From: Methanobacteriales archaeon HGW-Methanobacteriales-1
GTDB lineage: Archaea; Methanobacteriota; Methanobacteria; Methanobacteriales; Methanobacteriaceae
NCBI GenBank assembly: GCA_002839705.1
Contig: PGYO01000005.1
Coordinates: 62,001 to 126,000, forward strand
Direction: 5' to 3'
DNA: 64,000 bases
Each line of letters begins with the position of its first letter. Position 1 is the stretch's first letter. Below, piece by piece: positions 26,480-33,824 of the stretch. A program made the translations under genes and the position numbers. The notes below the pieces were generated by a model. It saw only the letters and a program-made list of their open reading frames with translations. It was not told where the DNA came from and ran no database searches.

Positions 26480-26803
26480 CTAGAAACTAAACACTTGATC
26501 CATTTCTTCCATTAAATCCACTACTAAATCATCATAATCGTGGAAGAGTTTCGCTCCAGGAATTAAATTCTCTTTTCCCTGGCCCCGGGCCTTTAAATCA
26601 TTCTCAGATACTGAAACTGAGTGATTTTCTGCCAGGAAATGGATTAAATCGGTATGGATATGTCCATGAACTCCTCCATAAACTCCATTCCCAATTAAAT
26701 AAATGATTATTTCCCCATGGGCTCGGTAAATGTTTAATAATGTGATAAAATTATTAAAACCTTCTTCCTGAGGAGTTTTAGTTATTATAAATCCAATTTT
26801 CAT
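26480..26803 (-). CDS. DsrE-family protein (TusB/DsrH-like position in the operon)
   Basis: 107 residues with the DsrE/TusD fold pattern: a beta strand MKIGFIITKTP, then the FNNFITLLNIYRAHG helix and the EIIIYLIGNGVYGGVHGH strand-loop, typical of small sulfur-relay subunits. No cysteine is visible in the usual active-site position, so it may be a structural partner of the cysteine-bearing DsrE protein at 27880. SD GGAG lies 7 bases before the ATG. It sits between the TBP-like/4Fe-4S gene and the zinc-ribbon gene. Confidence 0.75.
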   Translation of the reverse strand: MKIGFIITKTPQEEGFNNFITLLNIYRAHGEIIIYLIGNGVYGGVHGHIHTDLIHFLAENHSVSVSENDLKARGQGKENLIPGAKLFHDYDDLVVDLMEEMDQVFSF

Positions 26804-26841
26804 TTTTTTCTCCAGTTATATCTGTTTAGAAGAATTTTAAA

Positions 26842-27468
26842 TCAATACCCTTCCCAACCCAAGGTATTCATCATTTCTGGGCCCAGCAACTTTTCCAAAC
26901 ACTGCGTCTGGGCCTGATGCCAGGGTTCTTGCAGGGGAAAACACTCATTCAGAGGCTTGTCTCCCGAAAGTACTTTAAAAGAGAATGCCATGCATGTTTT
27001 TTCACCACATTCTGCACAATCGGTCTGAGGAAGACAGTTATAAATATCCATAGGTCCTATTTGTGAAATATTTGAAATATCTAATTTTTCTATAGCTTTA
27101 GAATCATTTGAATAGGATTCTAAATTATCGTAGGCCTGGTTTATGGCCTTCATCACGTCGGTTATTATTTCTACAGCATCTTCTTTATCCAAAGTCTTGT
27201 TCATGGTGACTTTACCCGACGGATAAAGTGTAACTAGGCGGCCATATATGGAAAGTGTCAATATTTTTTTCTTTTCTACGTAATTAACTTTTCCTGGTGG
27301 GTACATGCTGACTAAACTACTAATAATCTCTTCTAATGATGAATCTAACTGCATTAAAACTCTGACTTTACCTTCTGTGGCTATACAAGGTCTTATATTT
27401 TTAATACTCACTTCTCTAACCAGAGAACCATCTTCCAGCACTTCATATTTCAATTCTTTCATTTCCAC
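26842..27468 (-). CDS. 4Fe-4S domain protein with TBP-like N-terminal region
   Basis: 208-residue protein. The C-terminal part (from about 142) has the Fes-type cluster motif DIYNCLPQTDCAECGEKTC followed by MAFSFKVLSG, as in RnfB and the CO dehydrogenase/acetyl-CoA synthase corrinoid subunits. Residues 40-125 contain two YPxGKV strands (SMYPPGKV, TLYPSGKV), the second followed by TLDKEDAVEIITDVMKAI. This resembles a half of the TATA-binding-protein fold; the resemblance is my own reading and is unproven. The start is set at GTG 27468 with AGGTGG 7 bases upstream; the ATG two codons later is the alternative. It lies inside the DsrE operon, suggesting an electron- or sulfur-transfer role. Confidence 0.7.
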   Translation of the reverse strand: MEMKELKYEVLEDGSLVREVSIKNIRPCIATEGKVRVLMQLDSSLEEIISSLVSMYPPGKVNYVEKKKILTLSIYGRLVTLYPSGKVTMNKTLDKEDAVEIITDVMKAINQAYDNLESYSNDSKAIEKLDISNISQIGPMDIYNCLPQTDCAECGEKTCMAFSFKVLSGDKPLNECFPLQEPWHQAQTQCLEKLLGPEMMNTLGWEGY

Positions 27469-27515
27469 TTTTAGACCACCTGGAAATCTCAAATATTATT
27501 TAACGAATTTATGAT

Positions 27516-27878
27516 TTAAATTCTCAAAAACGCAGTATTTTTTGATTTTACAGCCATAATTTCGTACAATTCCTGGTCATTTATAATTTCTGCAGCTTCC
27601 ACCAGATCTTTTTCTTTAAATCCTCGCTCATGTAATGATTTTTTATGAACAAAAAGGCTTCCTTCTGGAAAAATAAGGTAAGTCAGCTCTTCCACGCTGG
27701 GGAAATTCAATCCACTCTCACTCTGCTGTCCTCCCAGGGCAGCATAGACGCCGTCACCAATTAGAAGAACATCTGAATCTAACTCTTTGTTTAAGCAGGC
27801 AATTGAAACATAAAATCCACTAAAAGCATCTTCATAACCGTAAGGGGCCCTATCAATTATGATTAAAGATGATTCCAC
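27516..27878 (-). CDS. DsrE/DsrF-family protein (TusC-like)
   Basis: 120 residues. IIIDRAPYGYEDAFSGFYVSI at the N-terminus and VLLIGDGVYAALGGQQ fit the DsrF/TusC subfamily, which in bacteria forms a TusBCD complex passing persulfide sulfur to tRNA modification or sulfur oxidation enzymes. No active cysteine is seen, as expected for TusC. GTG start with GGGGTG 5 bases before; the stop of the upstream DsrE gene is one base away, so translation is coupled. Confidence 0.8.
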   Translation of the reverse strand: MESSLIIIDRAPYGYEDAFSGFYVSIACLNKELDSDVLLIGDGVYAALGGQQSESGLNFPSVEELTYLIFPEGSLFVHKKSLHERGFKEKDLVEAAEIINDQELYEIMAVKSKNTAFLRI

Positions 27879-27879
27879 T

Positions 27880-28254
27880 TTAACACCCCAAACTGATTAC
27901 TTGATGACTTTCTTTTATCCATCCAGCCAGATCATAAACATTGGTGATTGCCACACCTTTGATATATGGCTTTTTGGCACAACTATGGCCACGTGCCGTG
28001 GCACATCGTACACATGCCCTCACATCAGCCCCTCTGTTTATAAGATCTCTAAATTTCTCAGCTACATTGGGAAATGAATGAGGATTCTGTTCTTTTTTAG
28101 GAATGTGGGTAGCATCCATATATAAAAATAAATTTACCCCGTATTTTTTATTAAGTGCACTCAGTGCTATTTCATAGGCCATATCTGCATACTGGGAGCG
28201 ATAAGGGCCCTCAGTAAGAACTATGGTAAGAACTTTAGGGGAGTCCTCTATCAT
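27880..28254 (-). CDS. DsrE-family protein (TusD-like, cysteine-bearing)
   Basis: 124 residues; first gene of a five-gene - strand operon. The N-terminal TIVLTEGPYRSQYADMAYEIALSAL and the VNLFLYMDAT strand are typical DsrE. Residues 98-120 contain C-V-R-C and a further Cys (RACVRCATARGHSCAKK), which could carry a persulfide as in TusD/DsrE. Bacterial TusD hands sulfur to TusE/MnmA; here the operon instead holds an iron-sulfur protein and a zinc ribbon. No SD precedes the ATG, while a TATA-like ATTTATCTT lies about 25 bases before it, so the mRNA may be leaderless. Confidence 0.82.
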   Translation of the reverse strand: MIEDSPKVLTIVLTEGPYRSQYADMAYEIALSALNKKYGVNLFLYMDATHIPKKEQNPHSFPNVAEKFRDLINRGADVRACVRCATARGHSCAKKPYIKGVAITNVYDLAGWIKESHQVISLGC

Positions 28255-28384
28255 ATTATATATTATGTTTTTTTCAAGATAAATAATTGTCCATGAATAA
28301 TAATGAGAAATTATTTAATTTATAAGCGGGGGATATTTAAAATAAAAAAATAATTTAAAAAATTAAACTTATGAAATAAGGCCT

Positions 28385-29467
28385 TTAAAAACCACTTTTC
28401 ACAAAATACTTCCTTTGGAACCATAAAGCTACATTAACCAGACCTATAAGTATGGGAACTTCAATTAAGGGCCCTATTACTGTGGCAAATGCCACTCCAG
28501 AACCAATTCCAAAAACAGCTATAGCAACTGCAATGGCCAATTCAAAATTATTACTGGCAGCAGTGAATGATATGGCAGTTGTTTTAGAGTAGTCTGCACC
28601 TATTCTACGCCCTAAATAGAATGTTACAAAAAACATCACCACGAAATAAATTAAAAGGGGAATGGCAATGATTATCACATCAAATGGTATCTGAACTATA
28701 TAATTTCCTTTTAGACTGAACATCACCACAATAGTAAATAACAGAGCTATGAGGGTTATAGGACTAATTTTAGGTATGAATTGCTCATGATACCAGATCT
28801 TACCTTTTCTTTTAACCAAAATAAATCTGGTTAGCATACCTGCCAGGAAAGGAATGCCCAGATAAATAAAAACACTTTGAGCAATTTCCCAAATGCTTAC
28901 ATCTATGCTGGTCCCATTTATTCCAAATAATGGCAACAAAACCATGATAAAGAACCAGGCATACACACTGTAGAACAAAACCTGAAATACACTGTTAAAA
29001 GCGACTAAACTGGCTGCATACTCATTATTTCCCCGGGCCAACTCATTCCACACTAAAACCATGGCTATGCAAGGCGCAATACCAATTAATATTAAACCTA
29101 CTACGTACTCGGGATAGTTGGATAAGAATATCACGGCCAGAGCAAACATAAAAATGGGTGCCACTATCCAGTTTTGGAACATGGCCAGTCCCAGCACTTT
29201 CCAGTCGCGAAAAACATCAGGTAGTTCTTCATAGCGCACTTTGGCCAGGGGAGGATACATCATGAGTATTAATCCAATGGCAATGGGGATGCTGGTGGTT
29301 CCCACGGAAAACTGATTTAAGAAAGAGTCAAATCCAGTTATAAAGTAACCGATGGAAACTCCCAGGATCATGGCCAGGAATATCCATAGTGTAAGATAAC
29401 GATCCAGAAAACCCAGCCCAGTGGAGTCACATCTTTTTGAATTATCTATTATTTCTTTAGATTTCAT
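28385..29467 (-). CDS. acr3: Arsenite efflux permease, ACR3 family
   Basis: Exports arsenite across the cytoplasmic membrane. 360 residues with ten hydrophobic segments in the BART/ACR3 fold. The near-invariant cysteine lies in [17 protein letters not shown] (TM4), and the conserved [20 protein letters not shown] of TM9 is present. The N-terminal [10 protein letters not shown]...[14 protein letters not shown] is typical. SD GGGG lies 7 bases upstream. The gene is last of the arsenic cluster in transcription order, but an 11-bp inverted repeat (29491-29532) overlapping the probable promoter suggests its own regulation. Confidence 0.95.
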   Translation of the reverse strand: MKSKEIIDNSKRCDSTGLGFLDRYLTLWIFLAMILGVSIGYFITGFDSFLNQFSVGTTSIPIAIGLILMMYPPLAKVRYEELPDVFRDWKVLGLAMFQNWIVAPIFMFALAVIFLSNYPEYVVGLILIGIAPCIAMVLVWNELARGNNEYAASLVAFNSVFQVLFYSVYAWFFIMVLLPLFGINGTSIDVSIWEIAQSVFIYLGIPFLAGMLTRFILVKRKGKIWYHEQFIPKISPITLIALLFTIVVMFSLKGNYIVQIPFDVIIIAIPLLIYFVVMFFVTFYLGRRIGADYSKTTAISFTAASNNFELAIAVAIAVFGIGSGVAFATVIGPLIEVPILIGLVNVALWFQRKYFVKSGF

Positions 29468-29490
29468 TTTAAATCCCCTATTGCAACATA

Positions 29491-29532
29491 ATATATTCTT
29501 AATTGATTATTGTATGGTTAATAAGAATATAT
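29491..29532 (-). promoter_or_regulatory. Inverted repeat in acr3 promoter
   Basis: ATATATTCTTA (29491-29501) and TAAGAATATAT (29522-29532) are perfect 11-base arms 20 bases apart. The left arm includes the TATA-like AATATATT nearest to acr3. A regulator operator is likely. Confidence 0.5.
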
Positions 29533-29534
29533 CA

Positions 29535-30188
29535 TCATTTTTTAGACTCTTCCAAGCCTCTTTCAAAGGCGTCACGGTGCATATTAGCAGCCATTTCTTT
29601 TTTACACTCATCGTCACTTAATAATCGCATTTTAGGTGCCCGGCAGGGGTAGTGTTGAATCCTCAATCCGGCCCGGCTGGCCAGTCCCTCAGTATTCCTT
29701 CCAATAACGTCTTTGGCCACAAAATCGGTGGCCCCACAGGGAGATCCCCTTATGACTTCCACATCCACGACTTTATCGCCCTGGCAATTAATTTTGACTA
29801 TGGGTTGGCCAAATTTAGCTACGAATTCATCAAATACCGGATTTCCATTTTCCTCCAGATCGCACATGTTTTCTGGAGCAGTAATATTCCCAAATCTGGT
29901 TAGTTGTTGTTTGAAACCTTTTCCTCTCCAGGCCCCTACAATTATCCAGTCTACCTTATCATGGAGCTGTTCTACCAGTTCCAGGGTGAGATCCGGGTGG
30001 ATTACATAGGTTAAAATAACATCGGCTTCTGTTAATTTTTCCAGAGCATCCTCTGGAACGTCTATTTCATCAATAAATGCACCAACTGGTGGTTCAAGCT
30101 TGATAAATTCTGTTTCAAACTCTTCTTTGATGTTTTCATAGGCCCGTTCTCCATAAGGCCCGTCAGTTACTATGGCTATTTTAATCAT
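29535..30188 (-). CDS. DUF166 family protein
   Basis: 217 residues of the archaeal DUF166 family, which is sometimes labelled thymidylate synthase-like without proof. The N-terminus [19 protein letters not shown] and the [19 protein letters not shown] and [19 protein letters not shown] segments are the recognisable parts. Five cysteines are spread through the C-terminal half and could bind a metal or metalloid. SD GGAGG lies 6 bases before the ATG. Placement between arsC and acr3 suggests a role in metalloid handling, but that is inference only; the true reaction is unknown. Confidence 0.75.
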   Translation of the reverse strand: MIKIAIVTDGPYGERAYENIKEEFETEFIKLEPPVGAFIDEIDVPEDALEKLTEADVILTYVIHPDLTLELVEQLHDKVDWIIVGAWRGKGFKQQLTRFGNITAPENMCDLEENGNPVFDEFVAKFGQPIVKINCQGDKVVDVEVIRGSPCGATDFVAKDVIGRNTEGLASRAGLRIQHYPCRAPKMRLLSDDECKKEMAANMHRDAFERGLEESKK

Positions 30189-30235
30189 AATGGTCCTCCA
30201 CTAACCTAAAATCTATTAATCATTTTTTAAATATT

Positions 30236-30655
30236 TTAAATCTCTCTACTAAACTCTTTTTTTATCCAGCCATGGATTCCATCTCTTAAATTTCTGAAAG
30301 ATTCTAATCTGATTGTATCATCACCTTTAAATTCACGAGGGTCGGGAAATCCCTGATGGATATGGGTTTTACCTCCAATAAAAATTGGACAGGCCCCCTC
30401 CTCACACAGAGACACTACATAATCAAATTCCTGGCCCTGAAATTTTTCCAGGCTTTTTGATTTATTTTGAGAGATATCAATGCCTATTTCACTTAGAACT
30501 TCTATGGTAATGGGATTTATTTCCAGGGGTTCTGATCCGGCAGAGTAAACTTCATAATAATTCTCATAGGTGTTTTTGAGTAAAGCTTCCGCCAACTGGG
30601 ACCGCCCTGAATTATTTTTACATATAAAAATGACTTTTTTCTTATTTGATGCCAT
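30236..30655 (-). CDS. arsC: Arsenate reductase (low-molecular-weight phosphatase type)
   Basis: Reduces arsenate to arsenite, the form exported by Acr3 and methylated by ArsM. 139 residues with the phosphatase-like P-loop C12-K-N-N-S-G-R18 (CX5R), the second and third redox cysteines C84 and C89 (VSLCEEGACP), and the DPREF-type general acid loop FPDPREFKG. This matches the thioredoxin-coupled ArsC class, in which three cysteines relay a disulfide. SD AGGTG lies 5 bases upstream. It follows the DGC gene by 46 bases. Confidence 0.92.
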   Translation of the reverse strand: MASNKKKVIFICKNNSGRSQLAEALLKNTYENYYEVYSAGSEPLEINPITIEVLSEIGIDISQNKSKSLEKFQGQEFDYVVSLCEEGACPIFIGGKTHIHQGFPDPREFKGDDTIRLESFRNLRDGIHGWIKKEFSREI

Positions 30656-30701
30656 TTAAACACCTTTTGAACTGATAAGTAAATATTAAATTTTTAATGG
30701 A

Positions 30702-31076
30702 TTATTCAACACGATCTTTAATTATCTTTTTAATTTCCACCACACATTTTTCACCAGATTCACCTAATCTGGCCACACCCCCTGGCTTCAAGTCATTTTT
30801 CTGTAAGGGCGTCATGACATTCATACTGTCTGCAACTTTAACTCCTTTGCTGGCCAATATCATATCCACACAAGAGTGTTCACAGCCGTTTACGGCCATT
30901 ATGGGATATTTTTTTATAATCTCCTTAAAACCTTCTTTATCCGCAGATGTAGCAGTAATACAGATGGATATGGCATCTGGTGATTCTTCTATAATATCTG
31001 AACATGAAGCTCGGGCCACGAGGCCGTAGGGACTCATTCCATTACAGGGACACAGGGCAATTTTTTCTTTTTCCAT
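30702..31076 (-). CDS. DGC-type putative zinc-binding protein
   Basis: 124 residues with eight cysteines. ALCPCNGMSPYGLVARASCSD at the N-terminus, IMAVNGCEHSCVDMIL in the middle (NGC where the family name motif is DGC), and a C-terminal cysteine (GEKCVVEIKK) match the DGC-domain family of putative zinc-binding proteins. It lies between arsR and arsC. Metalloid binding or sensing is plausible from context only. SD GGAGAG is 8 bases upstream; a TATA-like TTATAAATAAT and the palindrome TATTCGAATA (31091-31100) lie just before, so an internal promoter is possible. Confidence 0.75.
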   Translation of the reverse strand: MEKEKIALCPCNGMSPYGLVARASCSDIIEESPDAISICITATSADKEGFKEIIKKYPIMAVNGCEHSCVDMILASKGVKVADSMNVMTPLQKNDLKPGGVARLGESGEKCVVEIKKIIKDRVE

Positions 31077-31090
31077 TCTAATTTCTCTCC

Positions 31091-31100
31091 TATTCGAATA
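31091..31100 (-). promoter_or_regulatory. Palindrome before the DGC gene
   Basis: TATTCGAATA is a perfect 10-base palindrome directly downstream of a TATA-like TTATAAATAAT (about 31101-31111, - strand) in the 52-base gap between arsR and the DGC gene. Confidence 0.35.
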
Positions 31101-31128
31101 ATTATTTATAAGACTCTGGTCACGATTT

Positions 31129-31485
31129 TTAAATTAAATCACTTAAATTTTCAATTAATTCCAGTAATTGGTCACTGGTGAGTTGGTAATGAATCCATAG
31201 TCCTTCTTTACGGCCCTGAATAAAACCTGCTTTTTTTAAAACATTTAAATGATGTGAAATGGTTGATTGAGGTTTTTCCAGAACGGCAATTATTTCACAA
31301 ACACACAGTTCACCATCTTGAAGCAAATACAATATTTTAAGCCGGGTGGGATCAGAAATTGCCTTGAATATCTCTGATTTATCTTGTAATTGATTATCCT
31401 CTGGAATTTTAGCTATGGTTTCTTTTAATCTTTTAATCTGGCCATTACAAGGGTTTCCTTCGCCAGTAATTTCACATGTTTTCAA
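31129..31485 (-). CDS. arsR: ArsR-family metalloid-responsive repressor
   Basis: 118-residue winged-helix repressor. The core FKAISDPTRLKILYLLQDGELCVCEI includes the ArsR-type CVC metalloid site at the start of the recognition region, followed by PQSTISHHLNVLKKAGFI and the wing RKEGLWIHYQL. Two further cysteines near the N-terminus (about 4 and 13) could complete a three-coordinate As(III) site. It probably binds the paired palindromes before arsM and releases them on arsenite. The start is taken as TTG 31485, because GGTGAT ends three bases before it in the same spacing as hdrA; the in-frame GTG at 31494 belongs to the SD. Confidence 0.9.
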   Translation of the reverse strand: MKTCEITGEGNPCNGQIKRLKETIAKIPEDNQLQDKSEIFKAISDPTRLKILYLLQDGELCVCEIIAVLEKPQSTISHHLNVLKKAGFIQGRKEGLWIHYQLTSDQLLELIENLSDLI

Positions 31486-31503
31486 ATAAATCACCTTAAG
31501 CTC

Positions 31504-31692
31504 TCAACTTTTATTTTGGCAATCAGGACAAATATATTCCTCTTTATCAGTTTTAAACACCTTATCACATTTTTCACATATGGCTTCTTTAAGATGAGAT
31601 TCTTTTTGCACGGTTATCCCCCACTTACATGAAATGCCACCTCTGCTGTGGGTGTTTTTCATTCTCACCTTTTCATTTTCTTCTTTAACCAT
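31504..31692 (-). CDS. Small zinc-ribbon protein (arsenic cluster)
   Basis: 62 residues. Cysteine pattern C-K-W-G, then CEKC and CPDC (EAICEKCDKVFKTDKEEY-type ribbon). It is a paralogue of the 58-residue protein at 26245-26421. It lies between the QueG-like gene and arsR, with an 18-base gap to the ArsR start. GTGAT precedes the chosen ATG at 31692. Function unknown; zinc or metalloid binding is the only thing the sequence supports. Confidence 0.7.
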   Translation of the reverse strand: MVKEENEKVRMKNTHSRGGISCKWGITVQKESHLKEAICEKCDKVFKTDKEEYICPDCQNKS

Positions 31693-31711
31693 CAAATCAC
31701 ACAGGTTAAGA

Positions 31712-32683
31712 TTAACAGCATTTATTTCTGTTTTTTGCCCTTAATTTAGCACTCATTTTGTCAAATTTAATTTTAACATGTTCATATCCTTTGCTGTGGA
31801 ATGGACAATCTTCTATACAGTAAGTACATCCCTGACTACAACCTATACACAGTTTTTGCACCAGTTCCGCTTCATTATTTCCACAACAGGTTTCTTTTTC
31901 TAGCAGTGCTTTTTCAGGGCAGGCCTTAACACAGTTACTGCATCTATTACAGTAATCACTTATCCAGGAATGATCATCTTCGTTTTTTACAGGTAAATTT
32001 GCGATACTGACGAATATGGCAGAAATTTTCAGTCGAGGGCCAAGTTCTGGGGTCATGAGAAGACCACTTTTCCCTATCCATCCTAATCCTGCTTTTTGAG
32101 CCAGAGGGGAGAAATTAACCATACCTTCGTAAGGATGAGCTACCTGGGTGGTGTAGCCATTTTTTCGAAGATAATCTGAAATTTTATAGCTTATTTCCCC
32201 TAATTTAGCATAGGCAGCATTATTTAACTCCTGAGCTTCCTCCCCGGGGGCAGTAGCAATGATGTCTTCACTCATGGGCATGGTCAATACAATGGTGTGG
32301 GGATAAGGGATGAATTTATCTTTAATTAACAAATCGGAAGTAATTTGGGCGTATCCTATGCTGCTAATTCCCAGGGATTTAGCATAGCTCTCAAATTCTT
32401 TGATAAACTCTTCAGATGCCAAAAATTCTGCATTTTCTGGATTATTAACTTGTGATTGATCGGGATATTCTACTTCTCCACATCCACATCCACATCCGGA
32501 ATCATCTGTTTCTACCGGTGATTCATCACATCCACAATTTTCGGGAGATTCTTCCTTATTTTCTGAGTATTTTTCACCACACAAGCATTCTTCATTTTCT
32601 TTAAGTGCATCCAATTTATTTTCTTCTGATTCTGCAGAATATTCATTATTCTCGGACTCGCATCCACATTTATTATTATCCAT
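31712..32683 (-). CDS. QueG-like 4Fe-4S protein with a Cys-x-Cys-rich N-terminal extension
   Basis: 323 residues. From about 90 onward it resembles epoxyqueuosine reductase/reductive-dehalogenase-like proteins: a corrinoid-type N-terminal domain ([50 protein letters not shown]) followed by two 4Fe-4S motifs ([12 protein letters not shown] and [16 protein letters not shown]). The first 70 residues are acidic and hold four CxC sites (6/8, 34/36, 50/52, and CGCGCG at 64-69); the protein ends in CC. The extension could trap arsenite or another soft metal. Encoded between arsM and arsR. SD GAGGT lies 7 bases upstream. Whether it reduces epoxyqueuosine is doubtful in this context. Confidence 0.75.
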   Translation of the reverse strand: MDNNKCGCESENNEYSAESEENKLDALKENEECLCGEKYSENKEESPENCGCDESPVETDDSGCGCGCGEVEYPDQSQVNNPENAEFLASEEFIKEFESYAKSLGISSIGYAQITSDLLIKDKFIPYPHTIVLTMPMSEDIIATAPGEEAQELNNAAYAKLGEISYKISDYLRKNGYTTQVAHPYEGMVNFSPLAQKAGLGWIGKSGLLMTPELGPRLKISAIFVSIANLPVKNEDDHSWISDYCNRCSNCVKACPEKALLEKETCCGNNEAELVQKLCIGCSQGCTYCIEDCPFHSKGYEHVKIKFDKMSAKLRAKNRNKCC

Positions 32684-32728
32684 AGTTCAACCTCGTAGAT
32701 ATTTTAGTTTAAACTCTATAAATTATTC

Positions 32729-33484
32729 TTATTTCACGGCTTTGAGTTGTATACTGGTGATTTTTCCTATAAGACGTTCGTCCATATTAGGTTCGGTGAA
32801 TAAACGCTGTCCTATTATTTCTACTTCTTTAAAACCGGCTTTTTTAATGGTACTTAAATAATCTTGCTTTTCCATGGCCCCACCAATACATTCAGACCAG
32901 GCCTGGAAACTTCTTTTTATTTCTTCAGGAAGGAAACCTTCAGTAACCAAATCAGAGACTAAAATTCTTCCTCCAGGTTTTAAAACCCGGTAAACTTCGT
33001 GATAAGCATTATTTTTATCTGGAGTTAGATTTATGACGCAGTTACTGATTATAACATCAATGGTATTCTCTTCAATTGGTAAATTTTCGATTTCACCTAA
33101 TTTAAATTCCACATTGGTGTATCCACCTTTTTGGGCATTTTTAATGGCAGTTTCAATCATATCCGGAGTCATGTCCACTCCAATGACTTTTCCTTCGTCT
33201 CCCACTTTATTGGCTGCCAGGAAAACATCTATACCTCCACCGGAACCTAAATCCAGCACGGTCTCCCCTTCCTGAATTTCGGCCAGTGCAGTGGGGTTTC
33301 CACATCCTAAACCAAATACGGCCTCTTCAGGAATACTTTTAAGTTCTTCGGTACTGTATCCTACTGCCTGAGCCTGTTCAGTAACGGAATCTGCTCCTGA
33401 ACAGCATGAACAAGAGGAATTTTCTTTTTTTGCTATTTTGGAATACCTGTTTTTTACGAATTCCTTGATTTCTTTTTCCTGCAT
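32729..33484 (-). CDS. arsM: Arsenite S-adenosylmethionine methyltransferase
   Basis: Methylates As(III) with SAM, yielding methylated and volatile arsines. 251 residues with the Rossmann SAM site VLDLGSGGGIDVFLAANKVG and GVDMTPDMI. The three cysteines that bind arsenic in ArsM enzymes appear as C61 (GLGCGNP), SNCVINLTPDK (about 150) and SECIGGAM (about 200). A cysteine cluster near the N-terminus (C25, C27, C28) is extra. It is the first gene of the - strand arsenic cluster and lies behind two operator-like palindromes. SAM supply would come from the mat gene product. Confidence 0.95.
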   Translation of the reverse strand: MQEKEIKEFVKNRYSKIAKKENSSCSCCSGADSVTEQAQAVGYSTEELKSIPEEAVFGLGCGNPTALAEIQEGETVLDLGSGGGIDVFLAANKVGDEGKVIGVDMTPDMIETAIKNAQKGGYTNVEFKLGEIENLPIEENTIDVIISNCVINLTPDKNNAYHEVYRVLKPGGRILVSDLVTEGFLPEEIKRSFQAWSECIGGAMEKQDYLSTIKKAGFKEVEIIGQRLFTEPNMDERLIGKITSIQLKAVK

Positions 33485-33544
33485 TTTAAAACCCTAAAAA
33501 GTTTAATTAATTAATGGTGAAATTTTTATTTGACTTATTTCCAT

Positions 33545-33564
33545 ATATCCAAATCCATGGATAT
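33545..33564. promoter_or_regulatory. Operator-like palindrome 1 before arsM
   Basis: ATATCCA-N6-TGGATAT; with flanking bases the arms are TATATCCA and TGGATATA. It is one of two copies of ATATCYA-N6-TGGATAT, 27 bases centre to centre, downstream of the arsM TATA box. Confidence 0.6.
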
Positions 33565-33571
33565 ACTCACT

Positions 33572-33591
33572 ATATCTAAATATATGGATAT
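33572..33591. promoter_or_regulatory. Operator-like palindrome 2 before arsM
   Basis: ATATCTA-N6-TGGATAT, the second copy, inside a wider ACTATATC/GATATAGT inverted repeat (33569-33594). It lies next to the TATA box, where a bound repressor would block initiation. Confidence 0.6.
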
Positions 33592-33824
33592 AGTATATAA
33601 ATCTTATTGTAGAATACCAAATCAATATCATAATGATGAATTTAAAAAATCGATTAATACTATCTTAAATTGATAAAGAACTCCAAGGGGATATTTCTCG
33701 TATAATTTTTATCTTCTAATCCTTTATGGATATTATAATTCCCACAACTTATAAGGAAAAATTTACAAATTATTCACGTAGAAAATAATTCAATAAATAA
33801 TTTCCATCAGGAGAAACTAACAAA

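Larger units (their letters stand above)
33485..33824. other. Divergent promoter region of arsM and the CoA-disulfide-reductase-like gene
   Basis: 340 bases. The arsM side contains a TATA-like TTTATATACT (33593-33602, read on -) and two palindromes (listed separately). The + strand side has a TATA-like ACTTATAAGG at about 33748-33757 for the gene at 33825. Nothing else is evident. Confidence 0.5.
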
